This document shows, piece after piece, positions 1 through 6,143 of a stretch of 17,351 nt of DNA; within the stretch, counting starts at the first letter, position 1, and every line of letters begins with the position of its first letter. Source of the stretch: an uncultured Eubacteriales bacterium. Its GTDB lineage: Bacteria; Bacillota; Clostridia; Oscillospirales; QAMX01. A program made the translations under genes and the position numbers. Under the pieces are notes generated by a model. That model did not search any database and had not been told where the DNA came from. It was given only the letters and a program-made list of their open reading frames with translations. Where the stretch lies: the NCBI GenBank assembly GCA_900551265.1, contig URVL01000035.1, positions 1 through 17,351 of the forward strand, given 5' to 3'.

Positions 1-1845
1 GTCATACTTAATCGAAAAGACGCCTGCAAACTGCATATTAATCGCAACAAACACGCCATTTTTCAGATTGATACCTTCCGCAACGCGAATACCCATGCGT
101 AAAATAAAGTTCGCCGTACCGAGAAGCACTTTTTCACCATTTACATAGGCGCCCATGCCTCCCGTTTCAAAAAACTCAAATCCTTCCACTGCAGGAAGGC
201 TCATCGGTTTTCCAGGAAGGCTTGCGGCAAACGCATCATAAAGCGAACTGCCGGAAGCCTTCAGGACGCTCAGTGCACAGAGATTTACTTTTTCACCCGT
301 AAAACCGGAAAAAGCCTTCACCGCGTTGACAGTAATCATTTTCGTTGGAAAAACATCGGTCTCACCAACGATTGCAGCCTCCGTGCTTGAAATGTCGTGA
401 ATGCCGCGCGTTCCTCCGAGCGCCACGCCAATCCGGGAAAGCTTTGCGCTCACAGAAGCAAACGGAATAACCTGTGACAAGACGATTCCGCACGGTACGG
501 AAACCGCCAATACCGCACTCCAATAATAGAGGAAACACTCCGGCACGCCTCTCCCTACAGACGCTATCAACGCAAAGAGCAGCGACACCACAATAGCAAG
601 CGGCGTAAAGAGCCGCATGACCCGTTCACCCGAATCCTCCTCCAGCAGAGACAGCATAAAGCTTTCACTGATCGGATGCGCCGCCGTCTTATAAACCGTA
701 CGCACGCGGCCCTCGTTATCGCGCATACCCTTGACAGAACAATATTTCCCGTCCGGGCGTGCCGCGGCACGGCAGGCCCAGCGGATGCTTTTATACCTCT
801 GCCGGCGTGTAAACAGTCCAATAAACAGCCCAAGGATCACAACTGGTGTAAAAGGCAGATAACCGACACCGGACGGCACTGCCATAACTGCCATTGTATA
901 AATTAAGGAAACTATGGCGGATAGTGAAATCAACGTTTCCGACTTAAAATTCAATTTCACTGCATTGCGCAACCCGTCCGCAATCAAGCTCACGCTCATA
1001 AGCATGGCAAAAACTTGAAGCACACACAGAATCAGAAGATAAATATAGGGTAACTCAACATAGGATATAAACGACGGCAGCCACCACTGATACGTTGGAG
1101 CAGCCGTAATATACCACGCCAATACAGCCAGAATTGCAGTAATTGTACAGCGCCACGAATAGTAGCCGACGGCGCGCTTTGCCTTGGCCGCAGCCTCGTC
1201 CGGCGCAATATTACGAAAGGCGCGCAGGTCATCGCTAATTCTGCCGCTGCTCTCACGTGTCTCCGTCTCCGAGCCCTCATAGACCGGCTGCGGATCAGGC
1301 GCAGACGTATATGTGTCGCTCTTTTGTTTCCCAACCTTAGGCAACTTATCGGAATTTTCCCGGCGTTCGTCCATCGCAGCATCCACCTGCCGTGCAATCT
1401 CGTTCTGCAGTTCATCAGAACGTCTTGCTGCTTTTCTTCGCTGCGCAGCAGTCACCTTCCGCGGTGGATCCATCGAAACTTCCTCTGTCCGGGTAATTGT
1501 CTCGGAGGCGTTTGGCGTCAACGGCTCCCCGCCACCCGACAAGTGCTCCGCCTCAACAATTTCCGGTTCATTGGAAGCAACAGATACTTCTGTTTCCAGT
1601 CCTGTATCTGTTTGAAAATCATCTATATCTGTTGTCTCATCCGAAAACTGTGCAGTCAGATTTTCAAGTTCCGCCAACAAGGAATCCGGATCCGGGTTGT
1701 CCGTACCGCCGTCCACATGATATTCCTTCAGGATATCATCCAATAATGCATCCGCATTTTCGGGCGCAGTATCGTCATCGCCCAGCAACATCTTAATATC
1801 TTCCAAATCATCATGTTCAGAAAGATTTTTCTTGGCATCCTGCAT
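1..1845 (-). CDS. P1B-type P-type ATPase-like membrane protein with lost phosphorylation motif (partial, runs off left edge)
   Basis: The 615 visible codons have no stop. Residues 1 to about 225 form an acidic, then basic, low-complexity cytoplasmic region with no CxxC or other metal-binding domain. Hydrophobic segments follow at about 234-250, 264-288, 304-322, 333-346, 413-431 and 438-462. The last contains Val450-Pro451-Cys452, where heavy-metal (P1B) ATPases have Cys-Pro-Cys. About 40 residues on, where the family has DKTGT, the sequence reads Glu495-Thr-Asp-Val-Phe. The nucleotide-domain His-Pro motif is also absent (residues 529-541 are Ser/Ala-rich). A GGMGAYVNG segment at 562-570 still resembles the family Gly-x-Gly signature. 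The fold is inferred from motif order and spacing. Phosphoenzyme formation looks impossible, so it is probably a pseudo-ATPase. Start ATG 1845 is chosen for the AGGGTGGG upstream; GTG 1857 is an alternative. It begins 16 bp after rlmB, so the two are probably cotranscribed. The hinge motif (GDGxND) lies outside the window. Confidence 0.75.
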   Translation of the reverse strand, partial: MQDAKKNLSEHDDLEDIKMLLGDDDTAPENADALLDDILKEYHVDGGTDNPDPDSLLAELENLTAQFSDETTDIDDFQTDTGLETEVSVASNEPEIVEAEHLSGGGEPLTPNASETITRTEEVSMDPPRKVTAAQRRKAARRSDELQNEIARQVDAAMDERRENSDKLPKVGKQKSDTYTSAPDPQPVYEGSETETRESSGRISDDLRAFRNIAPDEAAAKAKRAVGYYSWRCTITAILAVLAWYITAAPTYQWWLPSFISYVELPYIYLLILCVLQVFAMLMSVSLIADGLRNAVKLNFKSETLISLSAIVSLIYTMAVMAVPSGVGYLPFTPVVILGLFIGLFTRRQRYKSIRWACRAAARPDGKYCSVKGMRDNEGRVRTVYKTAAHPISESFMLSLLEEDSGERVMRLFTPLAIVVSLLFALIASVGRGVPECFLYYWSAVLAVSVPCGIVLSQVIPFASVSAKLSRIGVALGGTRGIHDISSTEAAIVGETDVFPTKMITVNAVKAFSGFTGEKVNLCALSVLKASGSSLYDAFAASLPGKPMSLPAVEGFEFFETGGMGAYVNGEKVLLGTANFILRMGIRVAEGINLKNGVFVAINMQFAGVFSIKYD

Positions 1846-1861
1846 TCTGCATCCCACCCTT

Positions 1862-2653
1862 CTACTTTCGCGCCGCGCGCTGTCTTACCGCTTCAAACAA
1901 TACAACAGCCGCCGCATTGGAAGCATTCAACGACGCTATCTTCCCTCGCATGGGAATAGACATGACAAAGTCACACGCCTCTCTGACCAGTCGAGACATA
2001 CCGCTTCCCTCAGATCCGATCACAATAACAACGGGACCCGTCAGATCCGTCTCATAAAGCGCACTGTCGCCACTATCCGAGGTTCCATAAATCCACATAC
2101 CCTGTGCTTTCAGCTCTTTCAACGCCGCCGTTATGTTCGGCACGCGCGCCACCGGGACATATTCCAACGCGCCCGCCGCTGCCTTCGCTACCGTTGCCGT
2201 CAGGCCTACGCTTCTATGTTTGGGGATCACTACTCCATGTGCACCCACCGCACCCGCCGTGCGAATAATGGCTCCCAGATTATGCGGATCGTTGATCCCA
2301 TCGCATACGACGATTAGCGGAGACTCACCCGCCAATTGTGCAGCCCCCAAGACATCCTGCAACTGAGCATATTCATGCGCGGCAGCGACAGCAATTACGC
2401 CCTGATGCACACCCGTTACGCTCATGGCATCAAGACGTTGGCGATCGCATTCATTTACAGCAACGCCCTGCGCCCGTGCCCGTAACCTCAGCTCCGTCAA
2501 TGCGCTGTCGCTAGAACCATATAACAAATACAGTTTGTCGATCGTTCTTCCGGAACGCAATGCCTCCGACACAGCATGACGGCCTTCAATCAGCGTCGTC
2601 TCATCCACTGGTTCCTGCCGGTTATGGCTACGTTCAGTTCTTCTATTTGACAT
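1862..2653 (-). CDS. rlmB: 23S rRNA (guanosine-2'-O-)-methyltransferase RlmB, SPOUT/TrmH family
   Basis: This 263-residue protein has the usual length and domain order. A short basic tail is followed by an N-terminal substrate-binding domain (about 20-95, beginning IEGRHAVSEAL) and the SPOUT methyltransferase domain (about 110-260). All three TrmH-family motifs are present: NDPHNLGAIIRTA (121-133, with Arg131 at the expected catalytic position), IGSEGSGMS (212-220), and the trefoil-knot motif from Ile233 to Val250 with SLNAS. The family methylates the ribose 2'-O of G2251 (E. coli numbering) in the 23S rRNA P-loop, using S-adenosylmethionine. It has its own promoter upstream and an AAAGG ribosome site about 10 nt before the ATG. 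It ends with TAG at the normal family length, showing that amber is an ordinary stop here. The ATPase-like gene follows directly. Confidence 0.93.
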   Translation of the reverse strand: MSNRRTERSHNRQEPVDETTLIEGRHAVSEALRSGRTIDKLYLLYGSSDSALTELRLRARAQGVAVNECDRQRLDAMSVTGVHQGVIAVAAAHEYAQLQDVLGAAQLAGESPLIVVCDGINDPHNLGAIIRTAGAVGAHGVVIPKHRSVGLTATVAKAAAGALEYVPVARVPNITAALKELKAQGMWIYGTSDSGDSALYETDLTGPVVIVIGSEGSGMSRLVREACDFVMSIPMRGKIASLNASNAAAVVLFEAVRQRAARK

Positions 2654-2727
2654 GAAAATTCTACCTTTTTTCTATCAATTTATCAACATAAGAGACAATT
2701 CACCATTATAATAAGTATCTATTTTAC

Positions 2728-2756
2728 ATAATAACACAGTTGCGGCATTTTGACAA
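2728..2756 (-). promoter_or_regulatory. Sigma-70-type promoter for rlmB
   Basis: On the minus strand, TTGTCA (2756-2751) and TATTAT (2733-2728) are separated by exactly 17 bp. This predicts a transcript start near 2721 and a leader of about 68 nt before rlmB. The -35 box and spacer lie inside the perfect inverted repeat at 2737-2767. A second TATAAT (2710-2705) lies closer to the gene but has no good -35. Confidence 0.6.
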
Positions 2757-2775
2757 TGCCGCAACTGATTTTTTT
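2737..2775 (+). terminator. Terminator-like hairpin, T-tract on the plus strand
   Basis: A perfect 13-bp stem (2737-2749 paired with 2755-2767) with a 5-nt loop is followed by ATTTTTTT on the plus strand, the form of an intrinsic terminator. No plus-strand gene precedes it. On the minus strand the stem is followed only by a broken U-rich stretch, so it could end the 2825-3217 transcript weakly, or block antisense transcription. Confidence 0.6.
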
Positions 2776-2824
2776 ATCGTATTGTAATGGAAGGAAAGCC
2801 AGGTCTCTAACAGGAAGGCCATAC

Positions 2825-3217
2825 TCATGACTTTTTGATAAAAGTGTTCCCACAATGCGGGCAACGGATCTGGATCTTTCCCTTCCCACGTGGAACCCGG
2901 ACCGTCGCCTTACAGGAGGGGCACTTGAAAAAGCGGTATTGCTTTGACTGGCGCAACATTGTAAACTTCTGTACGAACCATATCCGAACAGGGGTCCAGC
3001 GTTTCATAAACCATGCATTCTCCGCACGGCGCTTATTAATATTCCTTGAAAACATCCGAAATATGGCAAATATGAGAGGAAGATACGAAACAAATACCAG
3101 AATATACAGCCCTGAAATCTGCGCGATAAGTGTCAACAGCAAGCACAAAACAAGCAACGCAAAATTCAGCTGGTCTGATCCATACCGCCCTGTCATAAAA
3201 CGCTGAAACCAATTCAT
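2825..3217 (-). CDS. Small two-helix membrane protein with C-terminal zinc ribbon
   Basis: The 130-residue protein has two hydrophobic segments (about 17-33 and 37-55). A basic, aromatic-rich cytoplasmic stretch follows (56-98), then a C-terminal zinc ribbon with CPSC at 99-102 and CPHC at 119-122. The ribbon is flanked by many Lys and Arg residues. Start ATG 3217 was chosen over an upstream in-frame start at 3265 because GGAGGT lies 6 nt before it, and because the extra 16 residues would overlap the promoter -10. Uncharacterised zinc-ribbon membrane proteins of this shape are common in Clostridia. The four cysteines and basic residues suggest zinc binding and possibly nucleic-acid or protein contact at the membrane, but I do not recognise a defined function. 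It appears to be monocistronic. Confidence 0.8.
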   Translation of the reverse strand: MNWFQRFMTGRYGSDQLNFALLVLCLLLTLIAQISGLYILVFVSYLPLIFAIFRMFSRNINKRRAENAWFMKRWTPVRIWFVQKFTMLRQSKQYRFFKCPSCKATVRVPRGKGKIQIRCPHCGNTFIKKS

Positions 3218-3245
3218 GTATTTACCTCCGAAGCCTAATACTTTT

Positions 3246-3251
3246 ATTATA
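3246..3251 (-). promoter_or_regulatory. -10 element for the zinc-ribbon membrane protein
   Basis: A perfect TATAAT (3251-3246 on the minus strand) lies 28 bp before the start codon, which would give a leader of about 22 nt. The hexamer 17 bp further upstream (AAGATT) is a poor -35, so the promoter is only partly supported. Confidence 0.4.
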
Positions 3252-3323
3252 CTATCCTTTCCCAATAAAATCTTTTACAAAGTGTGAATTTTATATGCTG
3301 CATTCCTTTTCCGCCATCCGAAT

Positions 3324-3348
3324 TTGTTGTAAAAGCATGCAACAACAA
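3324..3348. promoter_or_regulatory. Inverted repeat TTGTTGT-N11-ACAACAA, candidate operator
   Basis: Two perfect 7-bp half-sites face each other across an 11-bp spacer in the 241-bp divergent region between the zinc-ribbon gene and the dehydrogenase gene. The repeat ends 38 bp before the dehydrogenase -35 box. The symmetry suits a dimeric regulator, but I cannot assign a family. A plus-strand TATAAT at 3355-3360 just beyond it lacks a good -35. Confidence 0.35.
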
Positions 3349-3385
3349 TCTCTGTATAATTTCTTGAAAATGCTGATATATTCTC

Positions 3386-3414
3386 TTGAAAAGTGCAAAC
3401 AGCCGTGTTAGTAT
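3386..3414 (+). promoter_or_regulatory. Promoter of the sorbitol/xylitol-type dehydrogenase
   Basis: TTGAAA (3386-3391), a 17-bp spacer and TAGTAT (3409-3414) predict a start near 3421 and a leader of about 38 nt. The -35 is part of CTTGAAAA, which is repeated directly 22 bp upstream (3363-3370 and 3385-3392), about two helical turns away. Confidence 0.5.
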
Positions 3415-3458
3415 TAAATAGGATACCCACTGAAATTCATATAAAAGGAGCAGGAATC

Positions 3459-4496
3459 ATGGAAAACAAAGCAATTTTTATGACCGGACTTAACAAAATG
3501 GAAACCCGCGTCGTCCCCATGCCCGTAGCGGCTGCCGGTCAGGCCGTTATTAAGCTTGAATATGTTGGCATTTGTGGTTCCGACGTTCATTATCTAGAGT
3601 TTGGCCGAATCGGCGACTTTGTCGTAGACGGCGACTTTATCCTGGGCCATGAGTGCGCCGGTGTTGTCACGGAGATTGGCGAGGGCGTTACAAATTTGAA
3701 GGTTGGAGACCGTGTCTGCCTTGAGCCCGGCTTTGGATGCGGGAAATGCGACTACTGCAAGAGCGGTCACTATAATCTCTGCAAAGACATGCAGTTCCTC
3801 GCCACACCGCCCGTTCAGGGATGTCTCTCAAACTACATCGCTTTCCCGGCTGATATGTGCTTTAAACTTCCGGATAATATTTCTACCAAGGAAGGCGCTC
3901 TCATTGAGCCGCTTGCCATCGGTATGTATGCGGCAACACGCGGGGAAGTTACCGTCGGCAGTTCTGTTGTTATCCTGGGTGCAGGGTGCATCGGCCTGGT
4001 AACACTGCTTGCCTGTAAGGCTTTCGGCGCCACTGATATCACTGTTTGCGACGTGCTTCCGAAGCGCCTTGAGTTTGCAAAGAAACTCGGCGCAACCCGC
4101 GTTGTCAACGGTAAGGAAGAAAACATCGTTGAGGTGATCGACAAGCTGACGGAAGGCCGCGGCGTTGACAAGGTCTTTGAGACGGCAGGCAACAAGTTTA
4201 CCACCCAGCAAACCGTTGATCTTGCCCGTGCAGGCGGCGTGATTGTTCTCGTCGGTATGGCTCCGGACGATATGATTCCCTATAATATTGTCAAATTAAT
4301 TTCCAAAGAAATCGATATCCGCACCATTTTCCGTTATGTCAACATGTATCCGAAGGCAATCCAGGCGGTTTCCGGTGGGTTTATTGACATTTCCGGTATC
4401 GTAACGCACGAATTTTCCTTTGACAAAGCATTCGAGGGCTTTGAGGAAGTCATTGCAAACCCGAAGGATGTCGTCAAAGCAGTTATCAAATTTTAA
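3459..4496 (+). CDS. Zinc-dependent medium-chain alcohol dehydrogenase, sorbitol/xylitol (L-iditol) dehydrogenase type
   Basis: This 345-residue protein is a full-length member of the medium-chain dehydrogenase family and should oxidise a polyol to a ketose with NAD+ in the cytosol. The GroES-like catalytic domain carries the zinc ligands Cys39 (GICGSD), His64-Glu65 (GHE) and Glu150. The four structural-zinc cysteines 94, 97, 100 and 108 are intact. The Rossmann domain has GAGCIG (174-179) followed by Asp198 at the end of the second strand, which favours NAD over NADP. Start ATG 3459 is set by AAAGGAG 8 nt upstream; the longer in-frame start at 3393 would lie upstream of the -10 box. The gene is alone on its strand, with its own promoter, candidate operator and terminator, as expected of a substrate-induced enzyme. 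The substrate cannot be fixed from sequence; sorbitol, xylitol, L-iditol, threonine or butanediol relatives all look similar. Confidence 0.88.
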   Translation: MENKAIFMTGLNKMETRVVPMPVAAAGQAVIKLEYVGICGSDVHYLEFGRIGDFVVDGDFILGHECAGVVTEIGEGVTNLKVGDRVCLEPGFGCGKCDYCKSGHYNLCKDMQFLATPPVQGCLSNYIAFPADMCFKLPDNISTKEGALIEPLAIGMYAATRGEVTVGSSVVILGAGCIGLVTLLACKAFGATDITVCDVLPKRLEFAKKLGATRVVNGKEENIVEVIDKLTEGRGVDKVFETAGNKFTTQQTVDLARAGGVIVLVGMAPDDMIPYNIVKLISKEIDIRTIFRYVNMYPKAIQAVSGGFIDISGIVTHEFSFDKAFEGFEEVIANPKDVVKAVIKF

Positions 4497-4515
4497 ATCA
4501 GCTTCGTAAGAACAC

Positions 4516-4549
4516 AAAAAGGCTCCGGTCATAGGACCGGCGCCTTTTT
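4516..4549. terminator. Bidirectional intrinsic terminator
   Basis: A stem of about 15 bp with one mismatch (4516-4530 with 4535-4549) and a 4-nt ATAG loop has A5 on one side and T5 on the other. It therefore serves both the plus-strand dehydrogenase (stop at 4496) and the convergent minus-strand gene (stop at 4616). Confidence 0.88.
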
Positions 4550-4615
4550 CATATTCAGGAAGCTTTCTCCGACATCTCCAGTGCGGACGGCTTACGCCGC
4601 ACCCCGCCGCATTCT

Positions 4616-5305
4616 TCACAGCACCACGCGCACCACAACCTCGTAATAGTCCGTGTACGTCGGTTCATGGACATTATTCGGCCGATATGCGAGCACAACA
4701 ATATCCTCTACCTCGTAAAGCCGCGCGATCACAGACAGTTCGCTGTCCTCTTCTCCAAACCACGAGAGAATACGCTCGCCGGTCGTATCCTCCAAGCCGT
4801 CCAAACGATCGCCCTCAGCATCACCAAATCTGCTTTCCAATGCAGCGACCAAGCCCATCGTGCGTTCCACGTCGTCCACGACATTTCCCTTTTCCACTGT
4901 CGTTTTTAAATCGATGTGTGTGAGGCCTCCCTCACGGAAGTAGTATGTGCGCCGTACCGTAACACGGCCCAACTCCGTCACACGCGTTTCATCCGAAAGG
5001 GAGACCCAGGTCGTGTCCGACGGGACATCCACCGTTCCCTGAAGCAAATAGACGGCCGGCTTCCCATCACTATACACAAGATTACGTTCATCTAGATGCG
5101 CTGCGACCTCGTCGCGCGTCATGCCCGCGCGCAGGCCGTCCACTGAGAAGCGCCCGTCTTCCAGCGTCACGGTATCGAGGATACTTTCGGAGATGGCAGG
5201 ACGTGTCGCAAAAAAGACGATCACCGCCACAACCGCTGCAACCGCACCCAATATGAGTACCTTTTGCAGTGCAGAACGTCCAAATTCCTTCAGCCACGCT
5301 TTCAT
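4616..5305 (-). CDS. Single-pass membrane-anchored protein of unknown function
   Basis: The 229-residue product has a short basic N-terminus, one hydrophobic segment (about 15-33) and a soluble domain of about 190 residues rich in Asp, Glu, Val and Thr. The N-in topology would place that domain outside the membrane. There is no lipobox or sortase signal. The first part of the domain (VDGLRAGMTRDEVAAHLDE, about 55-73) resembles the opening helix of SmpA/BamE-like small folds ('G-M-T-x-x-E/Q-V'), but this is only a weak likeness. Start ATG 5305 is chosen because GGAGG lies 5 nt upstream; the longer in-frame start at 5371 would include a perfect hairpin. No promoter is evident directly upstream, so it may be read from the secreted-protein promoter at 6.0 kb. 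I do not recognise the family. Confidence 0.75.
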   Translation of the reverse strand: MKAWLKEFGRSALQKVLILGAVAAVVAVIVFFATRPAISESILDTVTLEDGRFSVDGLRAGMTRDEVAAHLDERNLVYSDGKPAVYLLQGTVDVPSDTTWVSLSDETRVTELGRVTVRRTYYFREGGLTHIDLKTTVEKGNVVDDVERTMGLVAALESRFGDAEGDRLDGLEDTTGERILSWFGEEDSELSVIARLYEVEDIVVLAYRPNNVHEPTYTDYYEVVVRVVL

Positions 5306-5334
5306 AGGCGCCTCCAATCGCTGCCGCTGTAACA

Positions 5335-5360
5335 GCTCACCCGGTAATTGCCGGGTGAGC
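5335..5360. repeat. Perfect 10-bp hairpin between two minus-strand genes
   Basis: GCTCACCCGG and CCGGGTGAGC pair perfectly around a 6-nt loop. The hairpin lies 11 bp beyond the TAA at 5372-5374 and 29 bp before the start codon at 5305. Neither strand has a T-tract after the stem, so it is not a standard terminator. It could be an mRNA-stability or attenuation element. Confidence 0.55.
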
Positions 5361-5371
5361 ACAAAAATCAT

Positions 5372-5506
5372 TTACTTTGCCGGTGTAAAGTTGATGGATA
5401 AATTAAACTGATCCATATCGGTAAAATCTACACCCGACATATCTTGGTAATTCATGTTAAGTGAGGTGTTGACATCATTCAATGTCCATCTTCTTAGATC
5501 TTCCAA
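5372..5506 (-). other. Open frame of 44 codons continuing past the amber stop of the secreted-protein gene
   Basis: Directly after the TAG at 5507-5509, and in the same frame, 44 sense codons run to a TAA at 5372-5374. The translation looks protein-like and soluble (for example GVDFTDMDQFNLS near the end), without cysteines. An internal ATG (5455) has no ribosome site. It may be a readthrough extension, the C-terminal part of a gene interrupted by a nonsense mutation, or a chance open frame in AT-rich DNA. Confidence 0.35.
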
Positions 5507-5884
5507 CTACATGATCACGCCATCTATACACCATGACTCATCCGCACACAGCTCATGTACTACTAAGCATAGATGTGTACCAGAGCCAACAACATATCCG
5601 CAAGATAGGCAAACATGTTCATGTGTTGAAACATACCAGGCACGCATACAAAATTGATTTCCAGGGCGGTGCATATCAACATGGTCATAAGTATGAACAC
5701 CTGTGCAACGAGCATATGTAATATCTCCACATGCTGTACAACTCATCCTCGCCACCGCTTCTGGCACTATGTGATCTCTAATGTCATCTCCACACACATC
5801 TACTGCGCTTGCCATCCCTGTCATTCCAATTGCCAACATCATTACTAATACTACTACCAATGAAATATAACGTCTGTTTTTCAT
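5507..5884 (-). CDS. Small secreted Cys/His-rich protein
   Basis: The 125-residue product starts with a classic Sec signal peptide: KNRR, a hydrophobic core through VVVLVMMLAIG, and an ASA cleavage site at about residue 24. The mature part has ten cysteines and nine histidines in about 100 residues, including CTAC, CLSC and a GTHLCLVVHELC stretch. This pattern suggests a secreted metal-binding or disulfide-linked fold. It loosely resembles the small Cys/His-rich exported proteins found in many Clostridia, but I cannot name a family. Start ATG 5884 fits the signal peptide and has GGAAAGG 7 nt upstream. A second, stronger in-frame ribosome site lies at 5968-5977 (see findings). The gene sits in an AT-rich patch and ends in TAG with an open frame beyond it. 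Its strong AT-rich promoter is at 6.02-6.05 kb. Confidence 0.7.
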   Translation of the reverse strand: MKNRRYISLVVVLVMMLAIGMTGMASAVDVCGDDIRDHIVPEAVARMSCTACGDITYARCTGVHTYDHVDMHRPGNQFCMRAWYVSTHEHVCLSCGYVVGSGTHLCLVVHELCADESWCIDGVIM

Positions 5885-5967
5885 ATGCATACCTTTCCTT
5901 TCCCAAAAACAAATTCCCGTTTCAAAAAACATACATGAAAAACCGGCGTTGTGCATACACTCCAAAA

Positions 5968-5989
5968 TCACCTCCTTGTGTATACACAA
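5968..5989 (-). promoter_or_regulatory. Perfect 14-bp palindrome abutting an upstream consensus ribosome site
   Basis: TTGTGTATACACAA (5976-5989) is fully symmetrical. On the minus strand it runs directly into AAGGAGGTGA (5977-5968), a near-perfect Shine-Dalgarno sequence. In-frame starts TTG 5965 and ATG 5956 follow, both in the reading frame of the secreted protein. The palindrome is a candidate operator in the transcribed leader. Confidence 0.4.
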
Positions 5990-6007
5990 TCATATAATTT
6001 ATATCTA

Positions 6008-6048
6008 TTGACATTTATATATTATCATATATATATCATTTATGTCAA
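6008..6048 (-). promoter_or_regulatory. Promoter of the secreted-protein gene inside a TTGACAT...ATGTCAA inverted repeat
   Basis: On the minus strand TTGACA (6048-6043) is a perfect -35. GATAAT (6026-6021, 16-bp spacer) or TAATAT (6024-6019, 18-bp spacer) serves as the -10, giving a start near 6012. The outer 7 bp are mirrored at 6008-6014, so the plus strand also carries TTGACA with an AT-rich -10 region. No plus-strand gene lies downstream of it. Confidence 0.55.
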
Positions 6049-6088
6049 TATTTTCTTAAAATCTTTATAAAAATTTAACGTGCAAATT

Positions 6089-6125
6089 AAAAGGCTCCTG
6101 AATGAAACATCCAGGAGCCTTTTTT
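6089..6125. terminator. Bidirectional intrinsic terminator after the isomerase-like gene
   Basis: A perfect 12-bp stem (6089-6100 with 6112-6123) extends inward, after one mismatch, by 3 bp around an AAA loop. It has A4 on one side and T5 on the other. It begins 18 bp past the stop of the minus-strand isomerase-like gene. Its outer bases (AAAAGGCTCC) match those of the terminator at 4516. Confidence 0.85.
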
Positions 6126-6143
6126 ACTATCTATTCGATCATC

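Noticed and set aside
2825..3265. Longer start for the zinc-ribbon protein (146 residues)
   Set aside because: The added residues overlap the TATAAT box, and the downstream ATG 3217 has a near-perfect ribosome site.
3366..3379. Catabolite-response (cre)-like site TGAAAATGCTGATA before the dehydrogenase
   Set aside because: Three mismatches to the CcpA consensus, including central positions; too weak to list.
5454..5997. Several short plus-strand frames in the AT-rich patch
   Set aside because: They lack ribosome sites and lie antisense to the secreted-protein gene with its signal peptide.
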